The notes under the pieces: generated by a model
What the model saw: only the letters and a program-made list of their open reading frames with translations
What the model was told of the DNA's origin: nothing
The model's database searches: none
Source of the DNA: Pseudomonadota bacterium
GTDB taxonomy: Bacteria > Pseudomonadota > Alphaproteobacteria > Rhizobiales > Hyphomicrobiaceae
Length of the DNA stretch: 12,221 nt
NCBI GenBank assembly: GCA_023430315.1
Contig: JAEZAW010000066.1
Location: 1-12,221, forward strand
Direction: 5' to 3'
Made by a program: the position numbers and the translations under genes
Part shown: positions 1-6,281 of the stretch, piece after piece
Numbering within the stretch: the stretch's first letter is position 1
Layout: each line of letters starts with the position of its first letter

Positions 1-1
1 G

Positions 2-124
2 GGCCAGAGCGCGCTCGCGCTCGATACCTTTATTTACGGCCTGCTGCTTGTGCTCTTCATCATCTACATGCCGAAGGGCGTTGTTGGCACGCTCGCCGAG
101 CGCTTCCGGCGCAAGTCGTCCTGA
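2..124 (+). CDS. livM: Branched-chain amino acid ABC transporter permease, LivM type (3' end only)
   Basis: Only the last 40 codons are present, read in the frame that ends at TGA 122-124. The peptide has a hydrophobic run rich in Leu, Ile, Val and Phe (about residues 10-22 of the fragment). It then reads YMPKGVVGTL and ends in a basic tail (ERFRRKSS). An end of this form, with a last membrane helix followed by a Met-Pro-Lys/Arg-Gly turn and a short basic cytoplasmic tail, is characteristic of LivM/LivH-family permeases. These form the inner-membrane channel of the Liv high-affinity importer for branched-chain amino acids and related compounds. The ATPase and binding-protein genes would be expected outside the window to the left. 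The gene converges on the peroxiredoxin gene across a hairpin at 151-177. Family assignment is likely; LivM rather than LivH is inferred from the C-terminal wording only. Confidence 0.7.
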   Translation, partial: GQSALALDTFIYGLLLVLFIIYMPKGVVGTLAERFRRKSS

Positions 125-150
125 ACGACAGGCGATAGTTGGCAAAACAA

Positions 151-177
151 AAACGGCCGGGAACGCCCCGGCCGTTT
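151..177 (-). terminator. Intrinsic terminator between the convergent livM and peroxiredoxin genes
   Basis: A perfect 11-bp inverted repeat (AAACGGCCGGG, 151-161, and CCCGGCCGTTT, 167-177) encloses a 5-nt loop. On the minus strand the stem is followed by a T-rich run (TTTTTGTTTT, complement of 144-153), the classical Rho-independent layout. It therefore best serves the minus-strand peroxiredoxin transcript ending at 202. Read on the plus strand the stem ends in only three Ts, so it may also stop the livM transcript, but less efficiently. Confidence 0.85.
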
Positions 178-201
178 CGATTCCGTGCCTCGATCTCGCG
201 A

Positions 202-684
202 TCAGAGCATCCCGCAGACGGTCGCGGCACTCGACTTGTCGACGGTCGCGCCTTCCTCGAGGTTGATCGACTTCACGACGCCGTTCTCGATGACCATCGA
301 GTAGCGCCGCGAACGCACGCCGAGACCGCGGGCGGTGAGATCGAACTCGAGGCCGATCTTCTTCGTGAAATCCGCCGAGCCGTCGGCGAGGAAGAGGATC
401 TTGCCCTCGGCGCCCGTCTGCTTCGCCCAGGCGTTGAGCACGAAGACGTCATTGACCGATACGCAGGCGATCGTGTCGATGCCCTTGGACTTCATGTCAC
501 CGGCCATCTGGATGAAGCCGGGAAGATGCGTGTTGTGACACGTCGGCGTGAATGCGCCGGGCACCGCAAACAGGACGACCTTCTTGCCGCCGAAAACGTC
601 GGCCGTCGTCATCGGCTTCGGGCCCTCTGGGCTCATGGTGTTGAACGTCGCGTCCGGCAGCTTGTCACCGACCTTGATGGCCAT
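202..684 (-). CDS. Peroxiredoxin, Prx5/AhpC-TSA family (thiol peroxidase)
   Basis: The 160-residue product begins MAIKVGDKLP. Prx5-family enzymes reduce hydrogen peroxide and alkyl hydroperoxides in the cytoplasm using thioredoxin, glutaredoxin or glutathione. The active-site motif PGAFTPTCHNTHLPGF places the peroxidatic Cys at residue 49, with the Pro, Thr and Cys of the PxxxT/SxxC signature. Arg127, in the RSRRYSM segment, fits the conserved catalytic Arg. A second Cys at 157, four residues from the end (TVCGML), could be a resolving Cys; Cys74 is the only other one. The frame stays open 47 codons further upstream, but that extension is basic and unlike the family. The ATG at 684 is preceded by GGAAGG about nine bases upstream and gives the usual family length. 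A probable promoter lies at 771-799. Transcription ends at the hairpin 151-177. Confidence 0.93.
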   Translation of the reverse strand: MAIKVGDKLPDATFNTMSPEGPKPMTTADVFGGKKVVLFAVPGAFTPTCHNTHLPGFIQMAGDMKSKGIDTIACVSVNDVFVLNAWAKQTGAEGKILFLADGSADFTKKIGLEFDLTARGLGVRSRRYSMVIENGVVKSINLEEGATVDKSSAATVCGML

Positions 685-770
685 GATGCGGATCCTTCCC
701 GGTTTGGCTTGAATGCTGGCGCTGGAGGCGCCGTGGAGTGAGGGGCACGCGCGGCGCCACCGTCTCCGTA

Positions 771-799
771 ACCATAGCGGCTCTTGGGAGCGCGGCCAA
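771..799 (-). promoter_or_regulatory. Probable sigma-70-type promoter of the peroxiredoxin gene
   Basis: On the minus strand, TTGGCC (794-799) and TATGGT (771-776) are separated by exactly 17 bases. Each hexamer matches the sigma-70 consensus at four of six positions. The start of transcription would be near 764, leaving a leader of about 80 nt before the ATG at 684. No clear operator for a peroxide sensor is visible. This is a motif match only. The peroxiredoxin gene may also be read from the upstream methyltransferase transcript. Confidence 0.45.
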
Positions 800-821
800 G
801 CCACTCGACCGACCAGAGACT

Positions 822-1604
822 TCACCAGTCGAGCGCCGCGCCATGGCGCAGGACGGCATCGATGGTTGGGACAAAGGCATTGCCATCACCATGAAGCGCC
901 AGACCGGAAAGCAGGCTCAGCGGCGCCCGGCTGCCCTTGCGGCCCTGGACGATCACGCGGTGCGCGGCGGCTCCGGCGCGGGGGTAGAGCGGCAGCACGC
1001 GCAATCCTCCAAAACGCCGGCCGAGGCCATCGAGGAGCGCTCCCAGCGCTTCCGCGCGATGGATGACCGTCACAAGACCGTCACCTGCCGCGGCTGTCGC
1101 GAGAAAGCGGCACCATTGATCGAGTGCGCCATCGGTCAACTGGTGCGCCGCAGCTTTCAGATCAGCCGGCGATCGCGTCCCGCGTCCTTCGGCGTAGTAG
1201 GGCGGATTGGCAATGACGTGCGAGAACGCACCAGCGCTTACACCCGTTGCAGTTTCAGGCGCGCGATTGATCTCGGCGCCACCCTCGGTGACGTCCAGCT
1301 CGACGACCCGCGCGCGCGTTCCAAGCGCATTGCGGACGATATTCTCCCGCGCAATCTTGACGAGCGCCGGCTCGCGCTCGACGAGCGTCACGTGCGCATC
1401 TTCTACGCGGCGCGCCACGCAGAGGCCGGCAACGCCGACACCCGCGCCCGCATCCAGCACGCGCGCGCCTTCGCCACTCCTGGCGCCACACGCTGCCGCG
1501 AGCAGCACGGCATCGAGACCGGCGCGATAGCCGTTCGTTGGCTGAAGAATGTCGAGCGCGCCGCCGAGAAATGCATCGGAGGTCAGCGTGCCTGCGCCTT
1601 CCAT
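822..1604 (-). CDS. trmN6: TrmN6-like SAM-dependent N6-adenine methyltransferase (tRNA1(Val) A37 type)
   Basis: The 260-residue product is a class I SAM-dependent methyltransferase. The SAM-binding motif I is VLDAGAGVGVAGL (residues 49-61). The acidic end of strand beta 2 is TLVERE (73-78). The amino-methyltransferase motif NPPY is at 133-136, typical of enzymes that methylate exocyclic amines of adenine. The early QPTNGYRAGLDAVLLAA segment (21-37) is the conserved N-terminal block of the COG4123/TrmN6 family, whose E. coli member YfiC makes m6A37 in tRNA1(Val). I chose the ATG at 1604 because the GGCGAGG ribosome-binding sequence sits seven bases before it. A TTG two codons earlier (1610) would be too close to that site. 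The upstream DUF2007 stop is only two bases away, so the two genes are co-transcribed and probably translationally coupled. The exact tRNA substrate is inferred from the family. Confidence 0.85.
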   Translation of the reverse strand: MEGAGTLTSDAFLGGALDILQPTNGYRAGLDAVLLAAACGARSGEGARVLDAGAGVGVAGLCVARRVEDAHVTLVEREPALVKIARENIVRNALGTRARVVELDVTEGGAEINRAPETATGVSAGAFSHVIANPPYYAEGRGTRSPADLKAAAHQLTDGALDQWCRFLATAAAGDGLVTVIHRAEALGALLDGLGRRFGGLRVLPLYPRAGAAAHRVIVQGRKGSRAPLSLLSGLALHGDGNAFVPTIDAVLRHGAALDW

Positions 1605-1606
1605 AC

Positions 1607-1867
1607 TCAAGCCTCGCCTTCGGGCGTCTCCTTCAGCCCCTTACCGTCGCGCACGATCCATTGGCCGAGATCTGCTTCCTCCAGGATCTTTACCGCGCGC
1701 GACCAGTCCTCCTCGAGCACCAGCACGCGCCGCGGCAGCACGCCGATCGAGCCTTCCATGACGCTCATGTGCGTGTCGGCGATATGGACGGCAATGCCGG
1801 CCTCGCGAAACAGAGCCTCCACGAAGCTGATGAGCACGGGATCATTCGCGCGGACGATGAGCTTCAT
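1607..1867 (-). CDS. DUF2007 domain protein (putative signal-transducing protein)
   Basis: A small soluble protein of 86 residues starting MKLIVRANDPVLISF. The N-terminal pattern, a beta strand, then an Asn-Asp-Pro turn, a helix (SFVEALFREAGI) and a strand carrying ADTHMSV, matches the DUF2007 family. The rest (RVLVLEEDWSRAVKIL) continues a compact alpha/beta fold related to PII/ACT-like regulators. Its biochemical function is unknown. The ATG at 1867 has a strong GAGGAG site five to six bases upstream; the frame stays open for 20 more codons with no family resemblance. From memory of alphaproteobacterial genomes, this gene commonly sits directly upstream of the TrmN6-like methyltransferase, as here (two-base gap). 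That suggests a linked role, but none is proven. No membrane segment or signal peptide is seen. Confidence 0.85.
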   Translation of the reverse strand: MKLIVRANDPVLISFVEALFREAGIAVHIADTHMSVMEGSIGVLPRRVLVLEEDWSRAVKILEEADLGQWIVRDGKGLKETPEGEA

Positions 1868-2002
1868 TGGTGCTCCTCGATGACAACGACAGACATCACC
1901 TGTCGCATGCGTCGCGGCCCCGGTCACGCGCCTTGCGCCGAAGCGGGCGCCGACCGCGATCCATCAAACTGTCTGAACCGCCGAAACGATTGCTTCACCA
2001 AT

Positions 2003-2032
2003 AGGATACACGCAAATGGCAAATTCGATCAA
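2003..2032 (-). promoter_or_regulatory. Possible promoter for the DUF2007-methyltransferase transcript
   Basis: On the minus strand TTGATC (2027-2032) and TATCCT (2003-2008) are 18 bases apart; each matches four of six consensus positions. The local sequence is markedly richer in A and T than its surroundings. The predicted leader before the ATG at 1867 is long, roughly 130 nt, and I see no riboswitch or leader ORF in it. The match is weak, and the site overlaps one arm of the symmetric element at 2028-2062. Confidence 0.3.
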
Positions 2033-2062
2033 TGAATGCAATCTTAGATTGCAAATCAATGA
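2028..2062. promoter_or_regulatory. Symmetric element: 7-bp inverted repeat flanked by 8-bp direct repeats, possible operator
   Basis: The inverted repeat TGCAATC-TTA-GATTGCA occupies 2037-2053 and is perfect over seven bases per arm. It is flanked by two copies of ATCAATGA, at 2028-2035 and 2055-2062, spaced 27 bases apart start to start. It lies between the minus-strand DUF2007 gene and the plus-strand small ORF at 2078, just upstream of that ORF's ribosome-binding site. It is too AT-rich and lacks a T-tract for a terminator, so a binding site for a dimeric regulator is the more natural reading. The regulator is unknown. Confidence 0.4.
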
Positions 2063-2077
2063 GGGCGGAGAGCCACC

Positions 2078-2254
2078 ATGTCGACTCTGGAGATGCCGGC
2101 CTGCTTCGCTCTGCTGCTCGTGATGGCGAACCTCGCGCTCTGCCTCAGCGCGGATACCCGGCAGCCCCATCACGTAGCGAACCTGCCGTCCATCAATACA
2201 GTCGCCGCGCCTACGCGCTGCAACGAGAGCACCCGATCGACGCGACCCTGCTAG
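2078..2254 (+). CDS. Small hypothetical protein, 58 aa, with a hydrophobic N-terminus
   Basis: I do not recognise this protein. The ATG at 2078 follows a good ribosome-binding sequence (GGCGGAG, with GGAG seven bases before the start). It opens 58 codons ending in TAG at 2252-2254. Residues 8-25 (ACFALLLVMANLALCLSA) form one hydrophobic segment that could be an export signal cleaved after LSA, although the usual N-terminal Lys/Arg is absent. The 33-residue remainder (from DTRQPHH) is polar, basic near its end, and carries two Cys (48 and 58), enough for one disulfide. A lipobox reading (LALC) is possible but has Leu at -1, which is unusual. The stop shares the four bases CTAG with the stop of the convergent isomerase gene, so the two genes abut tail to tail. 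Support is the start signal, the hydrophobic segment and the otherwise empty interval; there is no homology evidence. Confidence 0.4.
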   Translation: MSTLEMPACFALLLVMANLALCLSADTRQPHHVANLPSINTVAAPTRCNESTRSTRPC

Positions 2255-2853
2255 CCCTTGGCCAGCGCGCGATCGAGGAACTCGAGCCGATCCTGCCCCC
2301 AGAAGAATTCGCCGGACGGCAGCACATAGCTCGGTGCCCCGAACACGCCGCGCTCGAGGGCCTCGGCGGTATTCTGGTTGTGGATGCGATCGAGCTCCTC
2401 ATCCGAGGGACCGGCCTTGCGAATCGCTGCCGCATCGAGACCCGCGCGCTTCGCCGCCGCCGCGACGACCGCTTCATCGCCGAGATTGCTTTCGAGCTCC
2501 CAGATGGAACGGCCGAGTTCCTGCGCCAGCTTGCACGCATCCTTGCCCTGCAGTGCCGCTGCGATGACCAAACGGCTGCCGAGTGCCTCGTCGGAAGGAA
2601 AATGCTTCGGCTCGAGATTGATCGGCACGCCGCGGAAGTCGCGCCAGCGCTTCAGCTCCATCAAGCGATAGGCGCGCCGCTCGGGCGAGCGCTTCGGCAA
2701 CGGCAGGCCACCGGTCTTCGGAAAGACCTCACTGTACTTGGTCGGCTTGATGCGGACGGTGGCCTTGTGCCGCGCCGCGATCTCGGCAAACAGCGCCGAG
2801 CCGAGATAGGTCCACGGGCTGTTCAGCGTCATGTAGTAGTCGATCGTCGTCAT
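2251..2853 (-). CDS. 2-hydroxychromene-2-carboxylate isomerase-like protein (DsbA/kappa-GST fold)
   Basis: The 200-residue product belongs to the HCCA isomerase/kappa-class glutathione transferase family, which has a thioredoxin fold with an inserted helical domain. The N-terminal strand and active-site turn read IDYYMTLNSPWTYLG. Ser12 in SPWTYLG takes the place of the catalytic Ser of NahD-type isomerases, which use glutathione to convert 2-hydroxychromene-2-carboxylate in naphthalene degradation. The cis-proline loop is GVFGAPSYVL (169-178), followed by the conserved FWGQDRL (184-190). The ATG at 2853 has GGGAGGA upstream. The gene is last in a probable four-gene minus-strand operon, 34 bases after the first dehydrogenase paralogue. 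No naphthalene-pathway gene is nearby, so the true substrate is probably different; members of this family occur widely beside dehydrogenases of unknown pathway. Family is sure, substrate is not. Confidence 0.88.
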   Translation of the reverse strand: MTTIDYYMTLNSPWTYLGSALFAEIAARHKATVRIKPTKYSEVFPKTGGLPLPKRSPERRAYRLMELKRWRDFRGVPINLEPKHFPSDEALGSRLVIAAALQGKDACKLAQELGRSIWELESNLGDEAVVAAAAKRAGLDAAAIRKAGPSDEELDRIHNQNTAEALERGVFGAPSYVLPSGEFFWGQDRLEFLDRALAKG

Positions 2854-2887
2854 TGATCATCCTCCCGGTGCGCACGCTTGATCGGCA

Positions 2888-3772
2888 CTATTTGCCGGCG
2901 CCGCGGATCATTGTGTAGACGTGCGAGAAATCCTTGCCGTCGTTACCCGCGAGCGCGTGCAGCGCATAGAGCTGCACGGCAAGCGCGCCGATCGGGCTTG
3001 TCGCGCCGACGGAAGCCGCCGCGGCCTGCGCGAGCTTCAAGTCCTTGAGCATGAGCGCGAGCGCGAAGCCCGGCTTGTAATCGTTGTTGGAAGCGGCGCG
3101 CTCCGAGAGTCCCGGCACCGGAGTATACGAGGTCGCTGCGGTCGATTGGCCGGATGATGTCGAGACGACATCGTACAGCGACTGTGCCGAGAGGCCGAGA
3201 CGCTCAGCGAGCGCAAAACCTTCGGACGCCGCCACCATGTTGATGCCAGCCATCATGTTGTTGCAGATCTTGGCGGCCTGACCCAACCCGGCGCCGCCGC
3301 AGTGCACGACCTTGGCGCCGACTTTTTCGAGGATCGGACGCGCACGGGAAACGGCCTGCTCCGCGCCGCCGACCATCAAAGTCAATGTCGCCGCCTTGGC
3401 GCCGACCGTCCCACCGGACACGGGCGCATCCACGACATCGAGGCCGCGCGCCGCTGCGATCGCATGCGCTTCCTTCGCGCTCGCCACGTCGATCGTCGAG
3501 CAATCGATCATCAGCGCGCCGGCCGGCACGGTCTCGATGATGTCACGCCACACGCTCAGCACGTGCGCGCCCTGCGGCAGCATGGTGATGACGACCTCGG
3601 CGCCCTTCACGGCATCCTGAGCGGACGACGCGATCTGGACGCCGTCGCGCTCGGCCGCATTGCGCAGATCCGCGACGAGATCGAAGCCGCGAACTTTGTG
3701 CTGGCCTTTGACGAGGTTGGCCGACATCGGGCCGCCCATGTTGCCAAGGCCGATGAATGCGATGTTTGCCAT
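2888..3772 (-). CDS. 3-hydroxyisobutyrate dehydrogenase-family protein (paralogue 1)
   Basis: The 294-residue product is a beta-hydroxyacid dehydrogenase. The Rossmann motif IGLGNMG (7-13) binds the nicotinamide cofactor. The substrate-binding signature is DAPVSGG (115-121). The catalytic Lys is 168 within GQAAKICNNMM, with the paired Asn 171/172, and the C-terminal domain carries LKDLKLA (242-248). Enzymes of this family oxidise 3-hydroxyisobutyrate to methylmalonate semialdehyde in valine breakdown, or reduce tartronate semialdehyde. The next gene upstream encodes a paralogue of identical length, and only three bases separate that gene's TGA from this ATG, so they are co-transcribed. The ribosome-binding sequence (GGAAAGG) lies inside the end of the upstream gene. 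By eye this copy differs in the substrate pocket region (STSSGQSTAATSYTPVPG versus SWAVTTYCPVPG), so it may have diverged in specificity. All core catalytic residues are intact. Confidence 0.88.
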   Translation of the reverse strand: MANIAFIGLGNMGGPMSANLVKGQHKVRGFDLVADLRNAAERDGVQIASSAQDAVKGAEVVITMLPQGAHVLSVWRDIIETVPAGALMIDCSTIDVASAKEAHAIAAARGLDVVDAPVSGGTVGAKAATLTLMVGGAEQAVSRARPILEKVGAKVVHCGGAGLGQAAKICNNMMAGINMVAASEGFALAERLGLSAQSLYDVVSTSSGQSTAATSYTPVPGLSERAASNNDYKPGFALALMLKDLKLAQAAAASVGATSPIGALAVQLYALHALAGNDGKDFSHVYTMIRGAGK

Positions 3773-3775
3773 GGC

Positions 3776-4660
3776 TCAGGCCTTTCCGCGGATCATGTTG
3801 ATGATGCCGGAGAAGTCATCCCCGCCGTGCCCCTGCGAAACGAACAGGTTGTAGAGCTGGCTCGCCGCCGCGCCCATGGGCGTCGAGGCACCGGCACTGC
3901 GCGAGGCATCCTGCGCGAGCCCCAGATCCTTCTGCATGAGAGCTGCCGCGAAGCCCGGCTTGTAGTGGTTGTTGGCGGGCGAAGTCGGCACCGGCCCCGG
4001 CACCGGGCAATACGTGGTCACCGCCCAGCTCTGACCGGACGAAGTGGAGGCCACATCGAAGAGCGCTTCGTGCGAGAGCCCGAGCTTCTCGGCGAGATTG
4101 AAGGCCTCGCACGTGCCAATCATGGTGATTGCCAGCATCATGTTGTTGCAGATCTTGGCCGACTGCCCGGCACCGGGATCGCCGCAGTGCACGACCTTCT
4201 TGCCGACGCCGGACAGGATCGGCTGTCCCTTAGCGAAGGCTTCCTTCGTACCGCCGACCATCAACGTCAGCGTCGCGCCTTCCGCGCCACCGACGCCACC
4301 CGAGACGGGCGCATCGAGCGAGAGCATTCCCGCCTTCGCCGCCATCTCGTGGGCCTTGCGCGCGGAAGCGACATCGATCGTCGAGCAGTCGATGAAGATC
4401 GTGCCGGGCTTGGCCGCAGCAAGCAGCCCGCCGCCCCAGACTTCGAGCACGTGCTTGCCGGCCGGCAGCATCGTGATCACGCAGTCCGCGCCCTTGGCTG
4501 CTTCGGCGGCGTCCTTCGCCTTCTCGACCTTGCGCGCGACCGCCTTCTCGACGTTCGACGTGACGAGATCGAAGCCCAGGACCTGATGGCCCGCTTTGAC
4601 GAGATTGCCGGCCATGGGCAAGCCCATGTTGCCGAGGCCGATGAAGCCGATGCGTGCCAT
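3776..4660 (-). CDS. mmsB: 3-hydroxyisobutyrate dehydrogenase (paralogue 2)
   Basis: A 294-residue beta-hydroxyacid dehydrogenase with the same features as its neighbour: IGLGNMG (7-13), DAPVSGG (116-122), catalytic Lys169 in GQSAKICNNMM and QKDLGLA (243-249). The segment STSSGQSWAVTTYCPVPG (205-222) resembles the corresponding stretch of known MmsB enzymes, so I give this copy the symbol. The reaction would be NAD-dependent oxidation of 3-hydroxyisobutyrate to methylmalonate semialdehyde in the cytoplasm. The ATG at 4660 follows GGAGG by seven bases. An open extension of nine codons upstream (to 4687) adds nothing conserved. It sits 47 bases downstream of the FAD-linked dehydrogenase and three bases upstream of paralogue 1. 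Other family members act on tartronate semialdehyde or other short hydroxyacids, so the substrate is an inference. Confidence 0.88.
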   Translation of the reverse strand: MARIGFIGLGNMGLPMAGNLVKAGHQVLGFDLVTSNVEKAVARKVEKAKDAAEAAKGADCVITMLPAGKHVLEVWGGGLLAAAKPGTIFIDCSTIDVASARKAHEMAAKAGMLSLDAPVSGGVGGAEGATLTLMVGGTKEAFAKGQPILSGVGKKVVHCGDPGAGQSAKICNNMMLAITMIGTCEAFNLAEKLGLSHEALFDVASTSSGQSWAVTTYCPVPGPVPTSPANNHYKPGFAAALMQKDLGLAQDASRSAGASTPMGAAASQLYNLFVSQGHGGDDFSGIINMIRGKA

Positions 4661-4707
4661 ACCATTTCCTCCGTTTCTTGGATGCAACGGGCGTTACGAT
4701 GTGCGCC

Positions 4708-6150
4708 TCAGGCGCGCAGCACCTTGCCCGGATTCATGATGTTCTTGGGATCGAGCGCCTTCTTTACGGCCGTCATCATGCCGATCTCGACCGGGCTCTT
4801 GTAGCGATAGTTCTCCTCCATGCGCAGGCGACCGATGCCGTGCTCGGCACTGATCGATCCGCCGAGCGACACGACGATGTCGTGCACGATCTTGTTCATG
4901 TTCGGATACTCGGCATGGAACCGCTCGTACGTCCAGTCGACGGGACGGATGGGATTGTAGTGGAGATTGCCGTCGCCCACGTGCCCAAAGCAACAATGGC
5001 GCACGCCGGGATAGGCCTTCTCGACGGCCGCGTCGGCCCTCTCGATGAACTCCGGAATACGCGAGAGCGGCACCGAGATATCATGCGCGATAGAGCCGCC
5101 GGCAGACTTCTGCGCTTCGGCAAGATCCTCGCGCATCTTCCAGAGTTTGCGCGCCTGCTCGCCGGAGGTGGCGATCATCGCGTCCTGCACGAGACCCGCT
5201 TCCATGGCGGCGCCGAGCGCATCCGCGAGCGGCGCGTTGAGCGTGCCGGGCTCGCCCTGGCCCGCTACTTCCATAAGCACGTACCACGGATGCACACCTG
5301 TCATGGGATCGCTGTGTCCGGGCACGCCCTTCAGCAGCAGGTCGATGATCTGGCGGCGCAGGAGCTCGAAGGCCGAGATCGATTCGCCGAGTTTGCCACG
5401 AAGCAGCGAGAGGAGTTCGACGGCAGCAGCAGGGCTGGTGATGCCGATAAAGGCGCTGATCGCATCGCTCGGCTTCGGGAAAAGGCGGAGCGTCGCTCCC
5501 GTGATGATGCCGAGCGTGCCTTCGGCGCCGATGAAGAGCTGCTTCATGTCGTAGCCGGTGTTGTCCTTGCGAAGGCCGCGCAAGCCATTCCAGATCTCAC
5601 CGCTTGCCAGCACGACCTCGAGTCCGAGAACGAGCGCACGCGTATTTCCGTAGCGCAGCACCTGATTGCCGCCGGCATTGGTGGAGATGTTGCCGCCGAT
5701 CTGGCAAGAGCCCTCAGCGCCGAGGCTGAGCGGAAAGAGGCGATTGGCGTCGGAGGCCGCCTGCTGGATTTCCTTGAGGATGACACCGGCATCGACTGTC
5801 ATGGTGTCGTTCGCGGTGTCGATGGCGCGGATGCGGCGCATCCGCTGCGTCGAGATGATGACCTCGCTGCGATCGTCGTGCGGCTGACTCGCGCCGGTCA
5901 ATCCGGTGATACCGCCCTGGGGCACGATCGCCGTGCCCGTTTCGGCGCAGATACGCACCAGCGCGGCAACCTCCTCCACGTTCGAAGGGCGCAGGACAAG
6001 CGGCGACTCACCGACCCAGATACCGCGCCATGCACGAGTGTAAGGTGCAATGTCCGCGGGATCATCAATGGTTCCCGCCGGACCGACGACGCTCTTGAGA
6101 CGCTCAAGGACATCGCTCGCAACCGGGGCCCGCCGTGCAATCGTCGCCAT
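4708..6150 (-). CDS. FAD-binding D-2-hydroxyacid dehydrogenase (GlcD / D-lactate / D-2-hydroxyglutarate type)
   Basis: The 480-residue product is a VAO/COG0277 flavoprotein. FAD-contact motifs are PQGGITGLTG (77-86), GSCQIGGNISTNAGG (147-161), and the segment from LRKDNTGYD to FIGAEGTLGIIT (193-217). The C-terminal half has HDISVP (356-361), GHVGDGNLHYN (389-399) and SAEHGIGR (434-441). His390, His397 and Glu436 fit the metal-ligand pattern of D-2-hydroxyglutarate and D-lactate dehydrogenases. These enzymes oxidise D-2-hydroxyacids to 2-oxoacids and pass electrons to a carrier such as ETF, quinone or cytochrome c. No GlcE or GlcF subunit gene is adjacent, so a stand-alone D2HGDH/Dld-like enzyme is more likely than a GlcDEF complex. 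The start at 6150 (MATIARR) is the best fit to the family; the frame is open to 6219 without resemblance, and the ribosome-binding site is weak (GGAG 12 bases away). It is the first gene of the probable operon running to 2251. Confidence 0.87.
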   Translation of the reverse strand: MATIARRAPVASDVLERLKSVVGPAGTIDDPADIAPYTRAWRGIWVGESPLVLRPSNVEEVAALVRICAETGTAIVPQGGITGLTGASQPHDDRSEVIISTQRMRRIRAIDTANDTMTVDAGVILKEIQQAASDANRLFPLSLGAEGSCQIGGNISTNAGGNQVLRYGNTRALVLGLEVVLASGEIWNGLRGLRKDNTGYDMKQLFIGAEGTLGIITGATLRLFPKPSDAISAFIGITSPAAAVELLSLLRGKLGESISAFELLRRQIIDLLLKGVPGHSDPMTGVHPWYVLMEVAGQGEPGTLNAPLADALGAAMEAGLVQDAMIATSGEQARKLWKMREDLAEAQKSAGGSIAHDISVPLSRIPEFIERADAAVEKAYPGVRHCCFGHVGDGNLHYNPIRPVDWTYERFHAEYPNMNKIVHDIVVSLGGSISAEHGIGRLRMEENYRYKSPVEIGMMTAVKKALDPKNIMNPGKVLRA

Positions 6151-6281
6151 GCCCGTGCCGTCTCCGCTTTCGCAAAAAAAATCAGGCCGGCACATTAGCA
6201 GCACGGCAAGCAGCGGCAAACGCGACGAGGGCTGACGGCAGCGCGCGCATGGGGCCTAAGCGCGGAGCGCACGGCATCGGC

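Noticed and set aside
685..825. 47-residue N-terminal extension of the peroxiredoxin
   Set aside because: It is basic and unlike the family, it overlaps the probable promoter and the methyltransferase stop, and a good ribosome-binding site precedes the internal ATG at 684.
2032..2856. 274-codon plus-strand frame opposite the isomerase gene
   Set aside because: Most of it is the complement of the isomerase; its start overlaps the inverted repeat and lacks a ribosome-binding site. The small ORF at 2078 is in a different frame and has a better start.
3302..4804. 500-codon open frame on the plus strand opposite the two dehydrogenase genes
   Set aside because: It is exactly antisense to two genes with complete family motifs, is rich in Arg, His, Asp and Ala as expected of GC-rich shadow frames, and has no recognisable domain or ribosome-binding site.
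4654..6198. 514-codon open frame on the plus strand opposite the FAD dehydrogenase gene
   Set aside because: It is antisense to a clear flavoprotein gene; the composition is that of a complementary frame and no motif is present.
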